Shown here piece after piece: positions 42,055-51,586 of a stretch of DNA of 64,000 bases. Position 1 is the stretch's first letter. Each line of letters opens with the position of its first letter. Source of the DNA: Synergistaceae bacterium. GTDB lineage: Bacteria; Synergistota; Synergistia; Synergistales; Synergistaceae. Under the pieces are notes generated by a model, which had not been told where the DNA came from, did not search any database, and saw only the letters and a program-made list of their open reading frames with translations. The position numbers and the translations under genes were made by a program. The DNA lies in assembly GCA_021372895.1 (NCBI GenBank), contig JAJFTP010000081.1, positions 1 through 64,000 of the forward strand, in the 5' to 3' direction.

Positions 42055-43644
42055 ATGTTTTGTTATCAGTGTGAACAGACTGCAAAAGGAACAGGCTGTA
42101 CCGTAACGGGAGTTTGCGGCAAAAATCCAGAGACGGCTGCAATGCAGGATCTTCTCTTGCATGAGACTATGCTGTTGGCGAAGGCTGCGCTTGATGCGGG
42201 AAAAGATACCGCGCCTGTAGCGAAAAGGGTCATAGAGAACCTATTTACAACTGTCACAAACGTTAACTTTGATCCTGAGACCATCGCCGAAATGGTAAGG
42301 GCCACGAGGAAAGAGAGGGCGTCTGTCTCTGGTACTTGCTCCTGCGGATGTGATGCAAAAGAAGAATCTTTTGCCGAACTTGTTGCATCAGCTAAGGACT
42401 TTTCTCCGCAGGCAGATATAGACAAGTACGGCGCAGACCTTGGCGGGCTGAGATGGCTTGCAATTTACGGGTTGAAAGGTATGGCGGCTTATGCGGACCA
42501 TGCGAGGATTTTGGGGCAGACAGACAGGAGCGTTGACAGGTTTTTCCTTGAGGCGTTGTCTGAACTGCTGAACAAAGATATCACGATTGATTCCATGCTT
42601 GCGCTCAATCTCAGAATAGGGGAAGTCAATCTCCACGTTATGGAGCTTCTTGATGCCGGCAACACCGGTACATATGGACACCCGGAACCAACTATGGTCC
42701 GTGTCACACCGGTAAAAGGCAAGGCAATACTTGTCTCTGGACATGATCTTGCAGACCTTGAGGAACTGCTGAAGCAGACAGAGGGCAAGGGCATCAATGT
42801 ATATACACATGGTGAGATGCTGCCCTGCAATGCATATCCCGGACTTAAAAAATATCCCCATCTCGTTGGCAACTATGGCGGAGCGTGGCAGGATCAGCAG
42901 AAGGAGTTTGAACAGTTCCCCGGTGCTATCCTGATGACCACCAACTGTATCCAGAAACCAAAGGATAGTTATATGGCACGTATCTTTACCAGCGGCCTTG
43001 TTCAGTGGCCCGGTGCGGTACACATCAAGGACAGAAACTTTGCCCCCGTGATAAAGGCGGCGCTTGAAGCCCCAGGGTTCAGCGAAGACGGGCCGGAAAA
43101 GAAAATAATGATAGGTTTTGCTCGCAATGCTGTCCTTGGGGCGGCAGGTAAGGTCGCAGAACTTGTCAACAGCGGAAAGATCCGCCACTTCTTCCTCATT
43201 GGCGGCTGCGACGGAGCAAAGCCAGGTCGCAATTATTATACTGAATTTGCGGAGAAGGCGCCTAAGGACACGGTTATCCTGACTCTTGCCTGCGGGAAAT
43301 ACCGCTTCAACAAAATGGAGTTTGGGGATATCGAAGGAATACCCCGTCTGCTTGACTGTGGACAGTGCAATGACGCCTACTCGGCGATAAGGATAGCAGT
43401 CGCGCTTGCTGAAGTTTTTAAAACAGACGTCAACGGGCTGCCGCTCTCGTTTATCCTTTCTTGGTATGAACAAAAAGCCGTATGTATACTTCTGACTCTG
43501 CTGTACCTCGGCATCAAGGACATAAGGCTTGGGCCAAGTCTCCCTGCGTTCATCGGTCCTGCGGTGCTTGGCGTCCTCATCGAGAAGTTCGGGATCAAAC
43601 CGATAGGAACGGCGGAGGATGACCTTAAGGCAATACTCGGATAA
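42055..43644 (+). CDS. hcp: Hydroxylamine reductase / hybrid cluster protein
   Basis: 529 residues. The N-terminal cluster motif is C3-x2-C6-x8-C15-x5-C21 (MFCYQCEQTAKGTGCTVTGVCG). The hybrid-cluster ligands lie in GHDLADLEELLKQTEGKGINVYTHGEMLPC, LMTTNCIQKP, FLIGGCDGAKPGRNYY and LACGKYRFN. Hcp reduces nitric oxide/hydroxylamine and protects against nitrosative stress. ATG 42055 is chosen over GTG 42046 by its spacing from AAGGAG. It is the third gene of the Rrf2-ferredoxin-hcp operon. Confidence 0.95.
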   Translation: MFCYQCEQTAKGTGCTVTGVCGKNPETAAMQDLLLHETMLLAKAALDAGKDTAPVAKRVIENLFTTVTNVNFDPETIAEMVRATRKERASVSGTCSCGCDAKEESFAELVASAKDFSPQADIDKYGADLGGLRWLAIYGLKGMAAYADHARILGQTDRSVDRFFLEALSELLNKDITIDSMLALNLRIGEVNLHVMELLDAGNTGTYGHPEPTMVRVTPVKGKAILVSGHDLADLEELLKQTEGKGINVYTHGEMLPCNAYPGLKKYPHLVGNYGGAWQDQQKEFEQFPGAILMTTNCIQKPKDSYMARIFTSGLVQWPGAVHIKDRNFAPVIKAALEAPGFSEDGPEKKIMIGFARNAVLGAAGKVAELVNSGKIRHFFLIGGCDGAKPGRNYYTEFAEKAPKDTVILTLACGKYRFNKMEFGDIEGIPRLLDCGQCNDAYSAIRIAVALAEVFKTDVNGLPLSFILSWYEQKAVCILLTLLYLGIKDIRLGPSLPAFIGPAVLGVLIEKFGIKPIGTAEDDLKAILG

Positions 43645-43690
43645 TTTTCAATATCGCAAACAGTACATGAAAATTTCTGCATAGTCTGAA

Positions 43691-43730
43691 GCAAAGCGGC
43701 GGGCTTCCTTTCGGGAGCCCGTCGCTGCTT
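43691..43730 (+). terminator. Hairpin between hcp and the nitroreductase gene
   Basis: GCGGCGGGCT and AGCCCGTCGC form a strong stem, with AAGCA/TGCTT able to extend it, between two converging genes. No U-tract on either strand, so efficiency is uncertain. Confidence 0.5.
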
Positions 43731-43758
43731 GATCGCAATAATGAATTTACTGTACTTG

Positions 43759-44298
43759 CTATTCTACAAACCGGACTATTTCTTCAATCGGTTTGCGGTT
43801 TTTCTCGCGGATCGTACTGTCTGCGGGATGCCCAAGCGCGATTATAACGCGTACCGTCTGTTCTTCTGGTATGCCAAGCAGTTCTTTGACGTCCTTTTCC
43901 TCAAACGTTCCCATAACGCATGTGGCGAGGCCGAGATCGGCTGCCTGAAGGATCAGGTGGGCTACGGCAATGCCTATGTCGCCATGTGCGAAATGTTTGC
44001 AGTCCCATCTCTCAAGGACGCGCGGCATTAGTTCAGGGCATGCTTCCTCGCATACCGCAATAAGCACCGGTGCTTTTTCTGCAAACATGTTCCCGCCGAT
44101 TATCTGGACGAGTTTTGCAAGCGTTTTCAGCGTTTTCGGTTCGGTAACTGTAACGAAGCGCCATGGCTGACTGTTGCATGCGGATGGAGCGAGACGTGCT
44201 GCCTCAAGACATTTTAACAGAGCCTTTTTGTCCACCGGTTTGCCGTCGTAATTCCGGCAGCTTTGACGTTTCAGCACGAGTTCATGAAAATCATTCAT
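43759..44298 (-). CDS. Nitroreductase family protein
   Basis: 179 residues from ATG 44298 (AAAGGAG upstream; the frame continues to 44343 without need). The FMN nitroreductase pattern is LVLKRQSCRNYDGKPVDKKALLKCLEAARLAPSACNSQPWRFVTV, then LILQAADLGLATCVMGTFEEKDVKELLGIPEEQTVRVIIALGHPAD. It reduces nitro groups, quinones or related compounds with NAD(P)H. Converges on hcp. Confidence 0.92.
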   Translation of the reverse strand: MNDFHELVLKRQSCRNYDGKPVDKKALLKCLEAARLAPSACNSQPWRFVTVTEPKTLKTLAKLVQIIGGNMFAEKAPVLIAVCEEACPELMPRVLERWDCKHFAHGDIGIAVAHLILQAADLGLATCVMGTFEEKDVKELLGIPEEQTVRVIIALGHPADSTIREKNRKPIEEIVRFVE

Positions 44299-44491
44299 TA
44301 AATCATCTCCTTTTGCTTTATGCGAATTATACAACCAACTCAAGATATTTTAAGTTTTTTCCATCAGCCGGTCTTCAGGTAGATAATCCACTGAAGTCCG
44401 TAGATAGGCATGTCGCATTGACAGAAAATTAATCTGTTATGTTATAATACGTAATAAGATTATCTATAATTAGATATAGGGGGAGGTAAAA

Positions 44492-45853
44492 GTGTTTCAC
44501 GCAGCAGATCATAGGCAATTAATCAAGCTGTTTTCCATGTTTGTTATCCCATCGATAGCTTCTCAGCTTTTGAGCGGTATATATACGCTTGTAGATGGAT
44601 TCTTCATAGGGATGTGTGTTGGGGAATCCGGGCTCGCATCTGTCGGTCTGGCGTTTCCATTTACAGTTTTCGTGACCGCAGTCGGATCTGGGATAGGTGT
44701 AGGCGGAGGTGCGCTTATTTCTATGAGCCTGGGTCGCAAACGCGGAAAACTAGCTGAACGCATATTTGGCTCAATGATCTTTCTTATGATATGCGCATCG
44801 TTTATTACCGCCGTATGTTTTACCGCAATGAGCAGGCCTCTGCTTTCACTTTACGGCGTCTCGCCGGAAGTGGCCGATATGTCGTTTTTGTATGCCAGGA
44901 TCCTTTTCTTCGGTTCTCCGGCACAGGTTATCACAATGGGAATGCTTGGGGCTGTGCGCAACTCTGGTTTCCCTAGGAAGGCAATGCGTATAATGATCTC
45001 CGGTTTTCTTGTGAACATTATTTTGGACTGGCTGTGGGTCGTAACCTTCCCGTTCGGTATAGCCGGCGCGGCATGGGCTACGGTTGCCTCTCAGGTCTTT
45101 ACCGCCGTGCTGCTTTCACTGCACTTTATGCATGCGGGTTCGCAAGTCAGGTTCAGAAAAAAATATATCATAAGAATATGTCCTTCTATTAGCGCCAGGG
45201 TACTATCTATGGGCATGTCGCCGTTTGGGGTCCAGGTTTCATCGGCAGTTACAATGATCATGCACAATTGGCAGGCGCTTGTTTACGGCGGAGATGCGGG
45301 TGTCGCTGCTTACGCGGTCATCGGATATATCGTGCCGGTAGGAATAATGTTGGAAGAAGGGGTTGCGGAGGGAATTCAGCCGCTTATCAGTTTCTATCAT
45401 GGGGCTGGGCTATATGCACGCAGACGGATAATGGCTCGGATGGGCTTTGCCGCCGCTGTAGTTTTAGGGCTGGCATGTTCGCTTTTTGTCTATCTCTCCA
45501 ATTTATTGGTTCCAGAGTTTTTCTCCATGAGGGGGGAAGCTGCGGCTATCGCTGCACGCGGACTTCGCTTGTCCGTTCTTATGTTCCCTTTCCTTGGCAT
45601 AGCAAAAGTAGGGGCGTCATATTTTCAGGCTGTAGGAAAACTGCACAATGCTTCTTTCCTTACTTATGGGGATCCTTTTGTGCTGCTGCCTCTTTTTCTA
45701 TGGATACTGCCGATATTTTTCGGACTTGACGGTGTCTGGGTCGCTATGACATTTTCAAATATTGCATTATGTCTTGTATTTATGCTATTGTGGAAGAGGG
45801 AATTGCAAAGAAGACTGCCGCTGTCAGCAGTTAATACGTGGTGGGGGTATTAA
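44492..45853 (+). CDS. MATE family multidrug/Na+ efflux transporter
   Basis: 453 residues with 12 hydrophobic helices and MATE landmarks (FVIPSIASQLLSGIYTLVDGFFIGMCVGESGLASVGLAFPF, GVGGGALISMSLGRK, GMLGAVRNSGFPRKAM). It starts with GTG 44492 after GGGGGAGG. The stop codon overlaps the MarR-type regulator start (TAATG), so the two form an operon in which the regulator probably controls the pump. Confidence 0.92.
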   Translation: MFHAADHRQLIKLFSMFVIPSIASQLLSGIYTLVDGFFIGMCVGESGLASVGLAFPFTVFVTAVGSGIGVGGGALISMSLGRKRGKLAERIFGSMIFLMICASFITAVCFTAMSRPLLSLYGVSPEVADMSFLYARILFFGSPAQVITMGMLGAVRNSGFPRKAMRIMISGFLVNIILDWLWVVTFPFGIAGAAWATVASQVFTAVLLSLHFMHAGSQVRFRKKYIIRICPSISARVLSMGMSPFGVQVSSAVTMIMHNWQALVYGGDAGVAAYAVIGYIVPVGIMLEEGVAEGIQPLISFYHGAGLYARRRIMARMGFAAAVVLGLACSLFVYLSNLLVPEFFSMRGEAAAIAARGLRLSVLMFPFLGIAKVGASYFQAVGKLHNASFLTYGDPFVLLPLFLWILPIFFGLDGVWVAMTFSNIALCLVFMLLWKRELQRRLPLSAVNTWWGY

Positions 45854-46335
45854 TGGATATGGAGAAAATAACGGACGCGCAGATACAGAAATTGCTCAGA
45901 CTTTCTGACCTTTGGAGACGATATGATCAGGTATATTCTGAATGGGCTCAGAAACACGGGGTCTCTACGAACGTCATGACTTTGATCGAAGAGATGCATA
46001 TAAGGCCTGATGGCGTGGAGCCGGCTGAGATTGCTGACTATCTTGGCATACCACGCCAGACAATGACTACGACGCTTGACTGGCTCGAAAAACGCGGCTT
46101 GCTTGGCCGCTTTCCTCATGTGACGGACCGGCGCAGAAAAGTAATAAGGTTTACGCCGGAAGGTGAGGTGCTGGCCGGAAATCTTGTTGATGAACTGCAT
46201 AAATGGGAGCTTGAAGCCCTATCGACAATAGACGAAGCGGAATGCAAAGCGGCCTTTCGCACAGTAAGGCGGTTCTGTGATGAGTTGGAGCGAGGGCTTC
46301 ACAACAGTGCCGGCAGATCAGAGGACAAACCGTAA
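45853..46335 (+). CDS. MarR family transcriptional regulator
   Basis: 160 residues with the MarR winged helix (VEPAEIADYLGIPRQTMTTTLDWLEKRGLLGRFPHVTDRRRKVIRFTPEGE). ATG 45853 shares one base with the MATE stop codon. Likely local repressor of the efflux gene. Confidence 0.9.
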   Translation: MDMEKITDAQIQKLLRLSDLWRRYDQVYSEWAQKHGVSTNVMTLIEEMHIRPDGVEPAEIADYLGIPRQTMTTTLDWLEKRGLLGRFPHVTDRRRKVIRFTPEGEVLAGNLVDELHKWELEALSTIDEAECKAAFRTVRRFCDELERGLHNSAGRSEDKP

Positions 46336-46437
46336 GTGTATAATTTCAGCAGAATATCCAAATCTACATTCTTGGATGGCTTTCAGCTATACATATGCAG
46401 TATTCTTCAGCATTGACCAGATAAGGAGGGGTTCGTG

Positions 46438-46803
46438 ATGGATCTGAAATTTGCGCATTTTAACTTCAATGTGCTCAACTTAACGGAGAGTATGGATTTT
46501 TATAAGAAGGCACTTGGACTCGAAGAAGTGCGTCGCAAGGAGGGAGAAGGATTTACGCTTGTCTATCTTGGTGATGGCACGACATGTTTTGAGCTTGAGC
46601 TGACTTGGCTGCATGACAGGACGGAGCCGTATGACCTTGGGGAGAGCGAATTTCATCTTGCGTTTGTAGTTGATGATTACGAAACAGCGCATAGACTTCA
46701 TAAGGATATGGGATGCATCTGTTTTGAGAATGAGGCAATGGGCATATATTTTATCGAAGACCCTGATGGCTATTGGCTGGAGATCATTCCCGAAAGGAGA
46801 TGA
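46438..46803 (+). CDS. VOC family protein (glyoxalase I-like)
   Basis: 121 residues from ATG 46438, following AAGGAGGGG. Single glyoxalase/VOC domain: FAHFNFNVLNLTESMDFYKKALGLEEVRRKEGEGFTLVYLGDG, FHLAFVVDDYETAHRLHKDMG, and the C-terminal FIEDPDGYWLEIIPERR. The spacing of potential metal ligands (His/Glu) fits lactoylglutathione-lyase-like enzymes, but substrate is not certain. Confidence 0.88.
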   Translation: MDLKFAHFNFNVLNLTESMDFYKKALGLEEVRRKEGEGFTLVYLGDGTTCFELELTWLHDRTEPYDLGESEFHLAFVVDDYETAHRLHKDMGCICFENEAMGIYFIEDPDGYWLEIIPERR

Positions 46804-46968
46804 TCTATTTTACCTAAGAAAAACATCAGTGCTATCCTATAACAGGATACGGGGGTGTATTTACATGAATGCCGTATAATAAGTGGTGTTTTTATAAATT
46901 GTCTTGTAATAACAGTGTATTAATTAATATCGCTTAGCATTTGCAATTAGTTGCAATTGTAAAAATAG

Positions 46969-46997
46969 TGGACAAATTCTTTTCAGAGTGATACTAT
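46969..46997 (+). promoter_or_regulatory. Promoter of the AGCS symporter gene
   Basis: TGGACA (46969-46974), 17 nt, TACTAT (46992-46997). A direct repeat TTGCAATTAG/TTGCAATTG lies upstream at 46941-46959. The leader to the ATG is about 80 nt. Confidence 0.6.
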
Positions 46998-47082
46998 CTT
47001 GCACACAGATGTTGGGTTATTGTCTGTTTATTGTAACGTTTTCGCTTGATCATTTATAATCCAAAAGAGGGGGAATGGTTTT

Positions 47083-48462
47083 ATGGAAATGATTTGGAAG
47101 ATTAACGGGATCGTCAACAGTATAGTCTGGGGCCCATGGATGCTGACTCTGCTTGTAGGAACAGGCGTTTGGCTCACTTTTTATCTCGGCTTTCCACAAT
47201 TACGTTATTTTGGGCTTATGTTTCACGAAGTTATAGGAAAAATCAGACAGAAAAGCGAAGAAGAGGGACGTATCTCGTCGTTTGCGGCTATGGCTACCGC
47301 TCTTGCCGCCACAGTAGGGACAGGTAATATCGCAGGCGTTGCGACAGCACTCCACCTCGGTGGTCCCGGTGCACTTGTTTGGATGCTCATATCAGCAATC
47401 TTCGGAATGACTACAAAGTTCTGTGAAGTAACGCTCGCGGTCCGTTATCGTGAGAAGGATGAGATGGGTGAGTACCGCGGCGGAACTATGTATATCCTTG
47501 AAAACGGGCTTGGAATGAAATGGCTGGCAGTGCTGTTCGCATTATTTGCATTTCTCGCCTCCTTCGGCATAGGCAACATGGTACAGTCCAACTCCACTAC
47601 GGAAGGTATCGCGCTGGCGTTCGGGATCCCGCATATTTATACGGCGGTCGTGCTGGCCATCCTTACCGGACTGGTTATATGGGGCGGTATTACACGTATC
47701 GCAACAGTTACGGTTTATCTTGTTCCCTTCATGGCTATTTTCTACATTATTGGCGCATTGGCCGTTATTTTCAATCACTTGGACGCGCTTCCGGGAGCTA
47801 TAAGTACGGCGTTCCAGGGGGCGTTCGGAGATCCTATGGCGATTCCCGGTGCTCTCGCTGGCTGGGCCGTCAAGACAGCTATCACACGCGGGATCGCGCG
47901 CGGCGTGTTCTCTAACGAAGCCGGTCTTGGCTCTGCCCCTATGGTACACTGCACGGCAAGGGTGGACCATCCGGTACGTCAGGGACTCTATGGTCTGTTT
48001 GAAGTTTTCATGGATACTATCGTAATATGCACGCTGACTGCAACAGCGATCCTTACGACCGGGGTTCTTACAAGTGAGCCGAGCCTCACCGGAGCCCAGC
48101 TCTCACTTACGGCATTCTCCTCGACTCTTGGCGGTGCAGGTTCGATGATTCTTTCTCTGGCACTTTCCCTGTTTGCATTTTCTACAATACTTGGCTGGTA
48201 CTGGTACGGAGAGACTGCTCTCGTTTATCTCTGCAAAGGGTCATCGATGATAAAGCCGTTTAAGGTGGTTTGGATCGCATTGGTTGTGCTCGGTGGATGG
48301 GGCGGAGCTGAAATACTGGTGAATCTCTGGGATCTGGCCGATACACTCAACGGCCTTATGGCGATACCCAACCTTGTAGGACTTCTGCTGCTCTCTAGGG
48401 AACTAAAGCGTCTCGTCGTTGATTTTGACGGCAAAATCAAATCCGGAGAGCTTAAGAGATAA
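47083..48462 (+). CDS. Alanine/glycine:cation symporter (AGCS family)
   Basis: A 459-residue Na+/alanine(glycine) symporter. It has MATALAATVGTGNIAGVATALHLGGPGALVWMLISAIFGMTTKFCEVTLAVRYREKD, GIARGVFSNEAGLGSAPMVHCTARVDHP and a C-terminal FSTILGWYWYGETALVYL. ATG 47083 follows AGAGGGGG. It brings amino acids into the cell, a good match for an alanine-dehydrogenase-using fermenter. Confidence 0.95.
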   Translation: MEMIWKINGIVNSIVWGPWMLTLLVGTGVWLTFYLGFPQLRYFGLMFHEVIGKIRQKSEEEGRISSFAAMATALAATVGTGNIAGVATALHLGGPGALVWMLISAIFGMTTKFCEVTLAVRYREKDEMGEYRGGTMYILENGLGMKWLAVLFALFAFLASFGIGNMVQSNSTTEGIALAFGIPHIYTAVVLAILTGLVIWGGITRIATVTVYLVPFMAIFYIIGALAVIFNHLDALPGAISTAFQGAFGDPMAIPGALAGWAVKTAITRGIARGVFSNEAGLGSAPMVHCTARVDHPVRQGLYGLFEVFMDTIVICTLTATAILTTGVLTSEPSLTGAQLSLTAFSSTLGGAGSMILSLALSLFAFSTILGWYWYGETALVYLCKGSSMIKPFKVVWIALVVLGGWGGAEILVNLWDLADTLNGLMAIPNLVGLLLLSRELKRLVVDFDGKIKSGELKR

Positions 48463-48536
48463 TTTTGATGCGAATAAGCGGTTGCTGAGCGATAGCTGGG
48501 CTATTGTAAATATTACAGAGCTACAGCAAATCAATG

Positions 48537-48572
48537 AAAAACGGGGCCTGGTTTACTTCAGGTCCCGTTTTT
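48537..48572 (+). terminator. Terminator of the AGCS symporter gene
   Basis: CGGGGCCTG and CAGGTCCCG (48542-48550 / 48559-48567) form a 9-bp stem with one G-T pair. It is flanked by AAAAA and TTTTT, so it may work in both directions. Confidence 0.87.
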
Positions 48573-48617
48573 GTATCCAATGCCGGTCTGATGTTTAAGA
48601 TGCAGATGTCGCTGTCA

Positions 48618-49631
48618 CTACAGCGACATCGATATCAAATCAGATAACAGTGCCTGTCCCGTCTCGCGGCGCCCTGCCCCGGGTCCGATGAGAGTGACTT
48701 CACCCAAGTTGTCGGTAGTTATCGTAACTGCGTTTGTTGCTCCGTCTATAGAGGCCAGCGGGTGTGCCAAGGGGATTTCTTTAGGTTTTACGTAAGCGTG
48801 GATGCCAAAAGCTCCTTTTTCGATGCCGGCGATAAGTTTGACAGCATAGCCGGCTTGTCTCGCTTCGCAGATTTTCTCCGGAGTAATTACGGTTATGCCT
48901 GTTCTGTCTACTTCTGAGACGGGGATATTTTGGCCAAAAAGCAGCTTAGCAAGGATGGAGACTTTAACGGCAGCGTCCCAGCCCTCAATATCTCTGGATG
49001 GATCAGCCTCGGCATAGCCGAGAGAAGTTGCTTCCTCGAGTGCTTCTGCGTATGTTGCGCCTGCGTCCATTTTTGAGAGTATAAAATTTGTAGTTCCGTT
49101 AAGGATCCCTTCTATTTTTGTTACCGAGCATCCTGCCATCCCCTGGCGCACCATCTGAATGAGCGGTGTGCCGCTCATTACTACGCCTTCGTAACAAAGT
49201 TCAGCCCCGCAGTCAGCTGCAAGTTTATTGAGTTCATCGTAAGCAATGGCTATAGGTCCCTTGTTGGAAGTCGCGACGTCTATGCCGCGTGACAGAGCCT
49301 CCCTGATGTGAGTAAGCCCCGGTTCCCCTGTCTTCAGGTCTGTCGGGGTTGCCTCGGCAAGCATATTCGCACCGGACTTCTCAAGTAGCTCCGCAAAAGT
49401 CCCTTTTGCCTGGGAAAGTCCGGCAAAAGTCCTGTCCTTATGTATCACATGAAGGATATTTTCCAGATCAAGGCCTTCCGGGTCAAGTATTGTGCCCTTC
49501 ATAAGGTCGGTTATCAAGGTAACCCTATACTTGAAGCCATACCTCTTATCAAGTTCACAACGTTTCTCATGTAGTATCTCAAGCAGCGCCGTTCCGACAT
49601 TGCCGCAGCCGACAAGTGCGATTCTATTCAT
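48618..49631 (-). CDS. hom: Homoserine dehydrogenase
   Basis: 337 residues without the ACT regulatory domain. The NAD(P) motif is IALVGCGNVGTALLEIL; the substrate site includes VATSNKGPIAIAYDEL, EGVVMSGTPLIQMVRQG, EGILNGTTNFILSKM and GYAEADPSRDIEGWDAAVKVSILAKL. It reduces aspartate semialdehyde to homoserine, feeding threonine and the MetY reaction. ATG 49631 (GAGGAG upstream). Lack of ACT suggests no allosteric feedback by threonine on this enzyme. Confidence 0.93.
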   Translation of the reverse strand: MNRIALVGCGNVGTALLEILHEKRCELDKRYGFKYRVTLITDLMKGTILDPEGLDLENILHVIHKDRTFAGLSQAKGTFAELLEKSGANMLAEATPTDLKTGEPGLTHIREALSRGIDVATSNKGPIAIAYDELNKLAADCGAELCYEGVVMSGTPLIQMVRQGMAGCSVTKIEGILNGTTNFILSKMDAGATYAEALEEATSLGYAEADPSRDIEGWDAAVKVSILAKLLFGQNIPVSEVDRTGITVITPEKICEARQAGYAVKLIAGIEKGAFGIHAYVKPKEIPLAHPLASIDGATNAVTITTDNLGEVTLIGPGAGRRETGQALLSDLISMSL

Positions 49632-49701
49632 CACATCAGCTCCTCTGTATGATTTATTCAGTTAGTGATGACTGAAGAGTATATCACAAATCTATGGACA
49701 T

Positions 49702-49742
49702 AAAAAACGTGCGGGACTCTTATGTAAAGAATTCCGCACGTT
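49702..49742 (-). terminator. Terminator of the DEAD-box helicase gene
   Basis: AACGTGCGG and CCGCACGTT arms with a loop of about 20 nt; on the minus strand the stem is followed by TTTTTTA. Confidence 0.8.
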
Positions 49743-49765
49743 GGTTATTCTGCAGCAGTTAAAGG

Positions 49766-51586
49766 TTACTTGGTGAAGCGGCGCCTTTTCTGGCGGTCAG
49801 AATCTTTTTCACGTGAGCTGTCGGATCTGTGGTCACGTTCCCTGCGCTGCGGCCTGCTGTCCTGACGGGACCCGCTGCCTGATTCGCGGCGTTCGCCGCC
49901 GCGTGATTCTATTGTGCGGACAGATGATGTGTTGAGTCCTTCATGAGTCAGACGTTCTTTGCGCGCATCATAAAGCGATGCGCCCCTGGCTGAGAGCTCA
50001 ACGGTTGCGCTGGTGTCCCTCAGCTTGATGTTGCCGACATCTTCGCGGGCTATGCCTATACAGCGGCATATCATGCCGAGAAGGGGACCGACTTCCCAGC
50101 CATCAGCGCGGCCTACGGTAAATTGTATTGCTATGCCGCCGGCCATATCAGGGCGCTTGAATCGTTCTTTATTGCCGATATCTCCCCTGCCGCCTGTCGG
50201 GCGGGATGTATTCTGCGGTCTGTCATTGCTGCGCCCCTTTTCACGGCTCATCTCAAGCTCTACGTCATCGCGGATGCTATAGCCTGCGGGCTGATCCCCA
50301 TATGCCTTGGCAAGCAGACCGGAAACAAGCATAGGAGCCTCTTCGCGCGTGAGGATATCTGAGGCCCATGTCTGAAATTCATCCGATTCCAGGGCATGGT
50401 CAAGGATAGTTTTCTCAAAACGTATGCGCGACTGTCCTTCTATTGCCGCCGCGTCCGGAGCCGGTATCCACTCCATCTTCATCTTTGAGCCCGCGTTGGA
50501 TGCCATAAATTTAAACTGTTTGGCCTCACGTGCCGTAAGGAGCAGCATGTTGCTGCCCTCAGGTCCGGCACGCCCTGTGCGCCCGCTGCGGTGGACAAAC
50601 GCTTCAAGATTCTGCGGAAGACCGAACTGGATGACATGGCTTACAGCATCGATATCAAGACCGCGTGCTGCAACGTCGGTTGCAACAAGAATTGCCACAC
50701 GTCCGCCTCGGAGAGAGCCAAGTGCGTTGTTTCTCTCTCGCTGGCTCATGTCCCCGTGTATAGCTGCTGCACGGAAGCCTATGTCACAGAGTTTATCCGC
50801 TATGTCCTGCGTCTCGGCCCTTGTGCCGCAGAAGAGCAGTGCCCTGCTGGGAGCTTCCCATATAAGAACGTTTGTAAGTCCTTCAAATCGTTTGCGTGAG
50901 GGGATTATGTATGCTTTCTGTGTGATGTCCTCATGCATTGTAATATCGGAGACCAGAGATATTTTCTTGGGTGCGTCGAGATATTGTCTTGCTAACGACA
51001 TGATCTCAGCCGGCATGGTAGCGGAGAATAACCATGTTCTCTCTGCATGCGGCATTGTTTCAAGAATAGCCTCCATTTCCTCGCGGAAACCCATGTCCAG
51101 CATGTGATCGCCTTCATCCAGAACGATACTGTGGATCGCCTCTCCTTTAAACGTGCCCCTGCGGATATGGTCGAGGATCCTTCCCGGCGTTCCGACAACG
51201 ACATTTGCTCCTTCGCGGAGCGCGCGGACCTGGCGTTCCATATCCATACCACCGACAAGTGTGGCGACACGCACGCCGCAGCCTGTGCCGACCCACGCAA
51301 ATTCACGTGCTGTCTGCTGGGCGAGTTCACGCGTCGGAGAGAGTACGATTATCTGTGGTTCCCTGAGTTTGGGATCCATATGATTGATGAGCGGCAGCGC
51401 AAATGCGAGTGTCTTGCCTGATCCCGTCCTGGCCTGGACTATCATGTCGCTTTCGATGAGCGATTCGTCCTCAAGGACTCTTACCTGGACCGGCATGGGT
51501 GATTCAAACCCCTTGCGTTCAAGTGCGCTGAGCAACTCAGGCCTCAGGTTGAAATCAGAGAATTTTACTGTTGTTTCCTGTGTCAT
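49766..51586 (-). CDS. DEAD-box RNA helicase with DbpA-type RNA-binding domain
   Basis: 606 residues from ATG 51584-51586 (GGGAGG upstream). Motifs are ARTGSGKT (I), SPTRELAQQ (Ia), VLDEGDHMLDMGF (II), SATMP (III) and HRSGRTGRAG (VI). A DbpA/CsdA-type RNA-binding domain lies at about residues 470-540 (IAIQFTVGRADGWEVGPLLGMI to SATVELSA), followed by an Arg/Ser/Asp-rich disordered tail (KEKDSDRQKRR-like). Motif II reads DEGD in place of DEAD. Probably acts in ribosome assembly or mRNA decay. A long structured leader precedes it. Confidence 0.92.
   Translation of the reverse strand: MTQETTVKFSDFNLRPELLSALERKGFESPMPVQVRVLEDESLIESDMIVQARTGSGKTLAFALPLINHMDPKLREPQIIVLSPTRELAQQTAREFAWVGTGCGVRVATLVGGMDMERQVRALREGANVVVGTPGRILDHIRRGTFKGEAIHSIVLDEGDHMLDMGFREEMEAILETMPHAERTWLFSATMPAEIMSLARQYLDAPKKISLVSDITMHEDITQKAYIIPSRKRFEGLTNVLIWEAPSRALLFCGTRAETQDIADKLCDIGFRAAAIHGDMSQRERNNALGSLRGGRVAILVATDVAARGLDIDAVSHVIQFGLPQNLEAFVHRSGRTGRAGPEGSNMLLLTAREAKQFKFMASNAGSKMKMEWIPAPDAAAIEGQSRIRFEKTILDHALESDEFQTWASDILTREEAPMLVSGLLAKAYGDQPAGYSIRDDVELEMSREKGRSNDRPQNTSRPTGGRGDIGNKERFKRPDMAGGIAIQFTVGRADGWEVGPLLGMICRCIGIAREDVGNIKLRDTSATVELSARGASLYDARKERLTHEGLNTSSVRTIESRGGERRESGSGSRQDSRPQRRERDHRSDSSREKDSDRQKRRRFTK

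Noticed and set aside
42388-43473. Long open frame (361 codons) on the minus strand opposite hcp
   Set aside because: The plus-strand hcp reading has full family motifs; this frame has no SD, no recognisable domain, and is a codon shadow.
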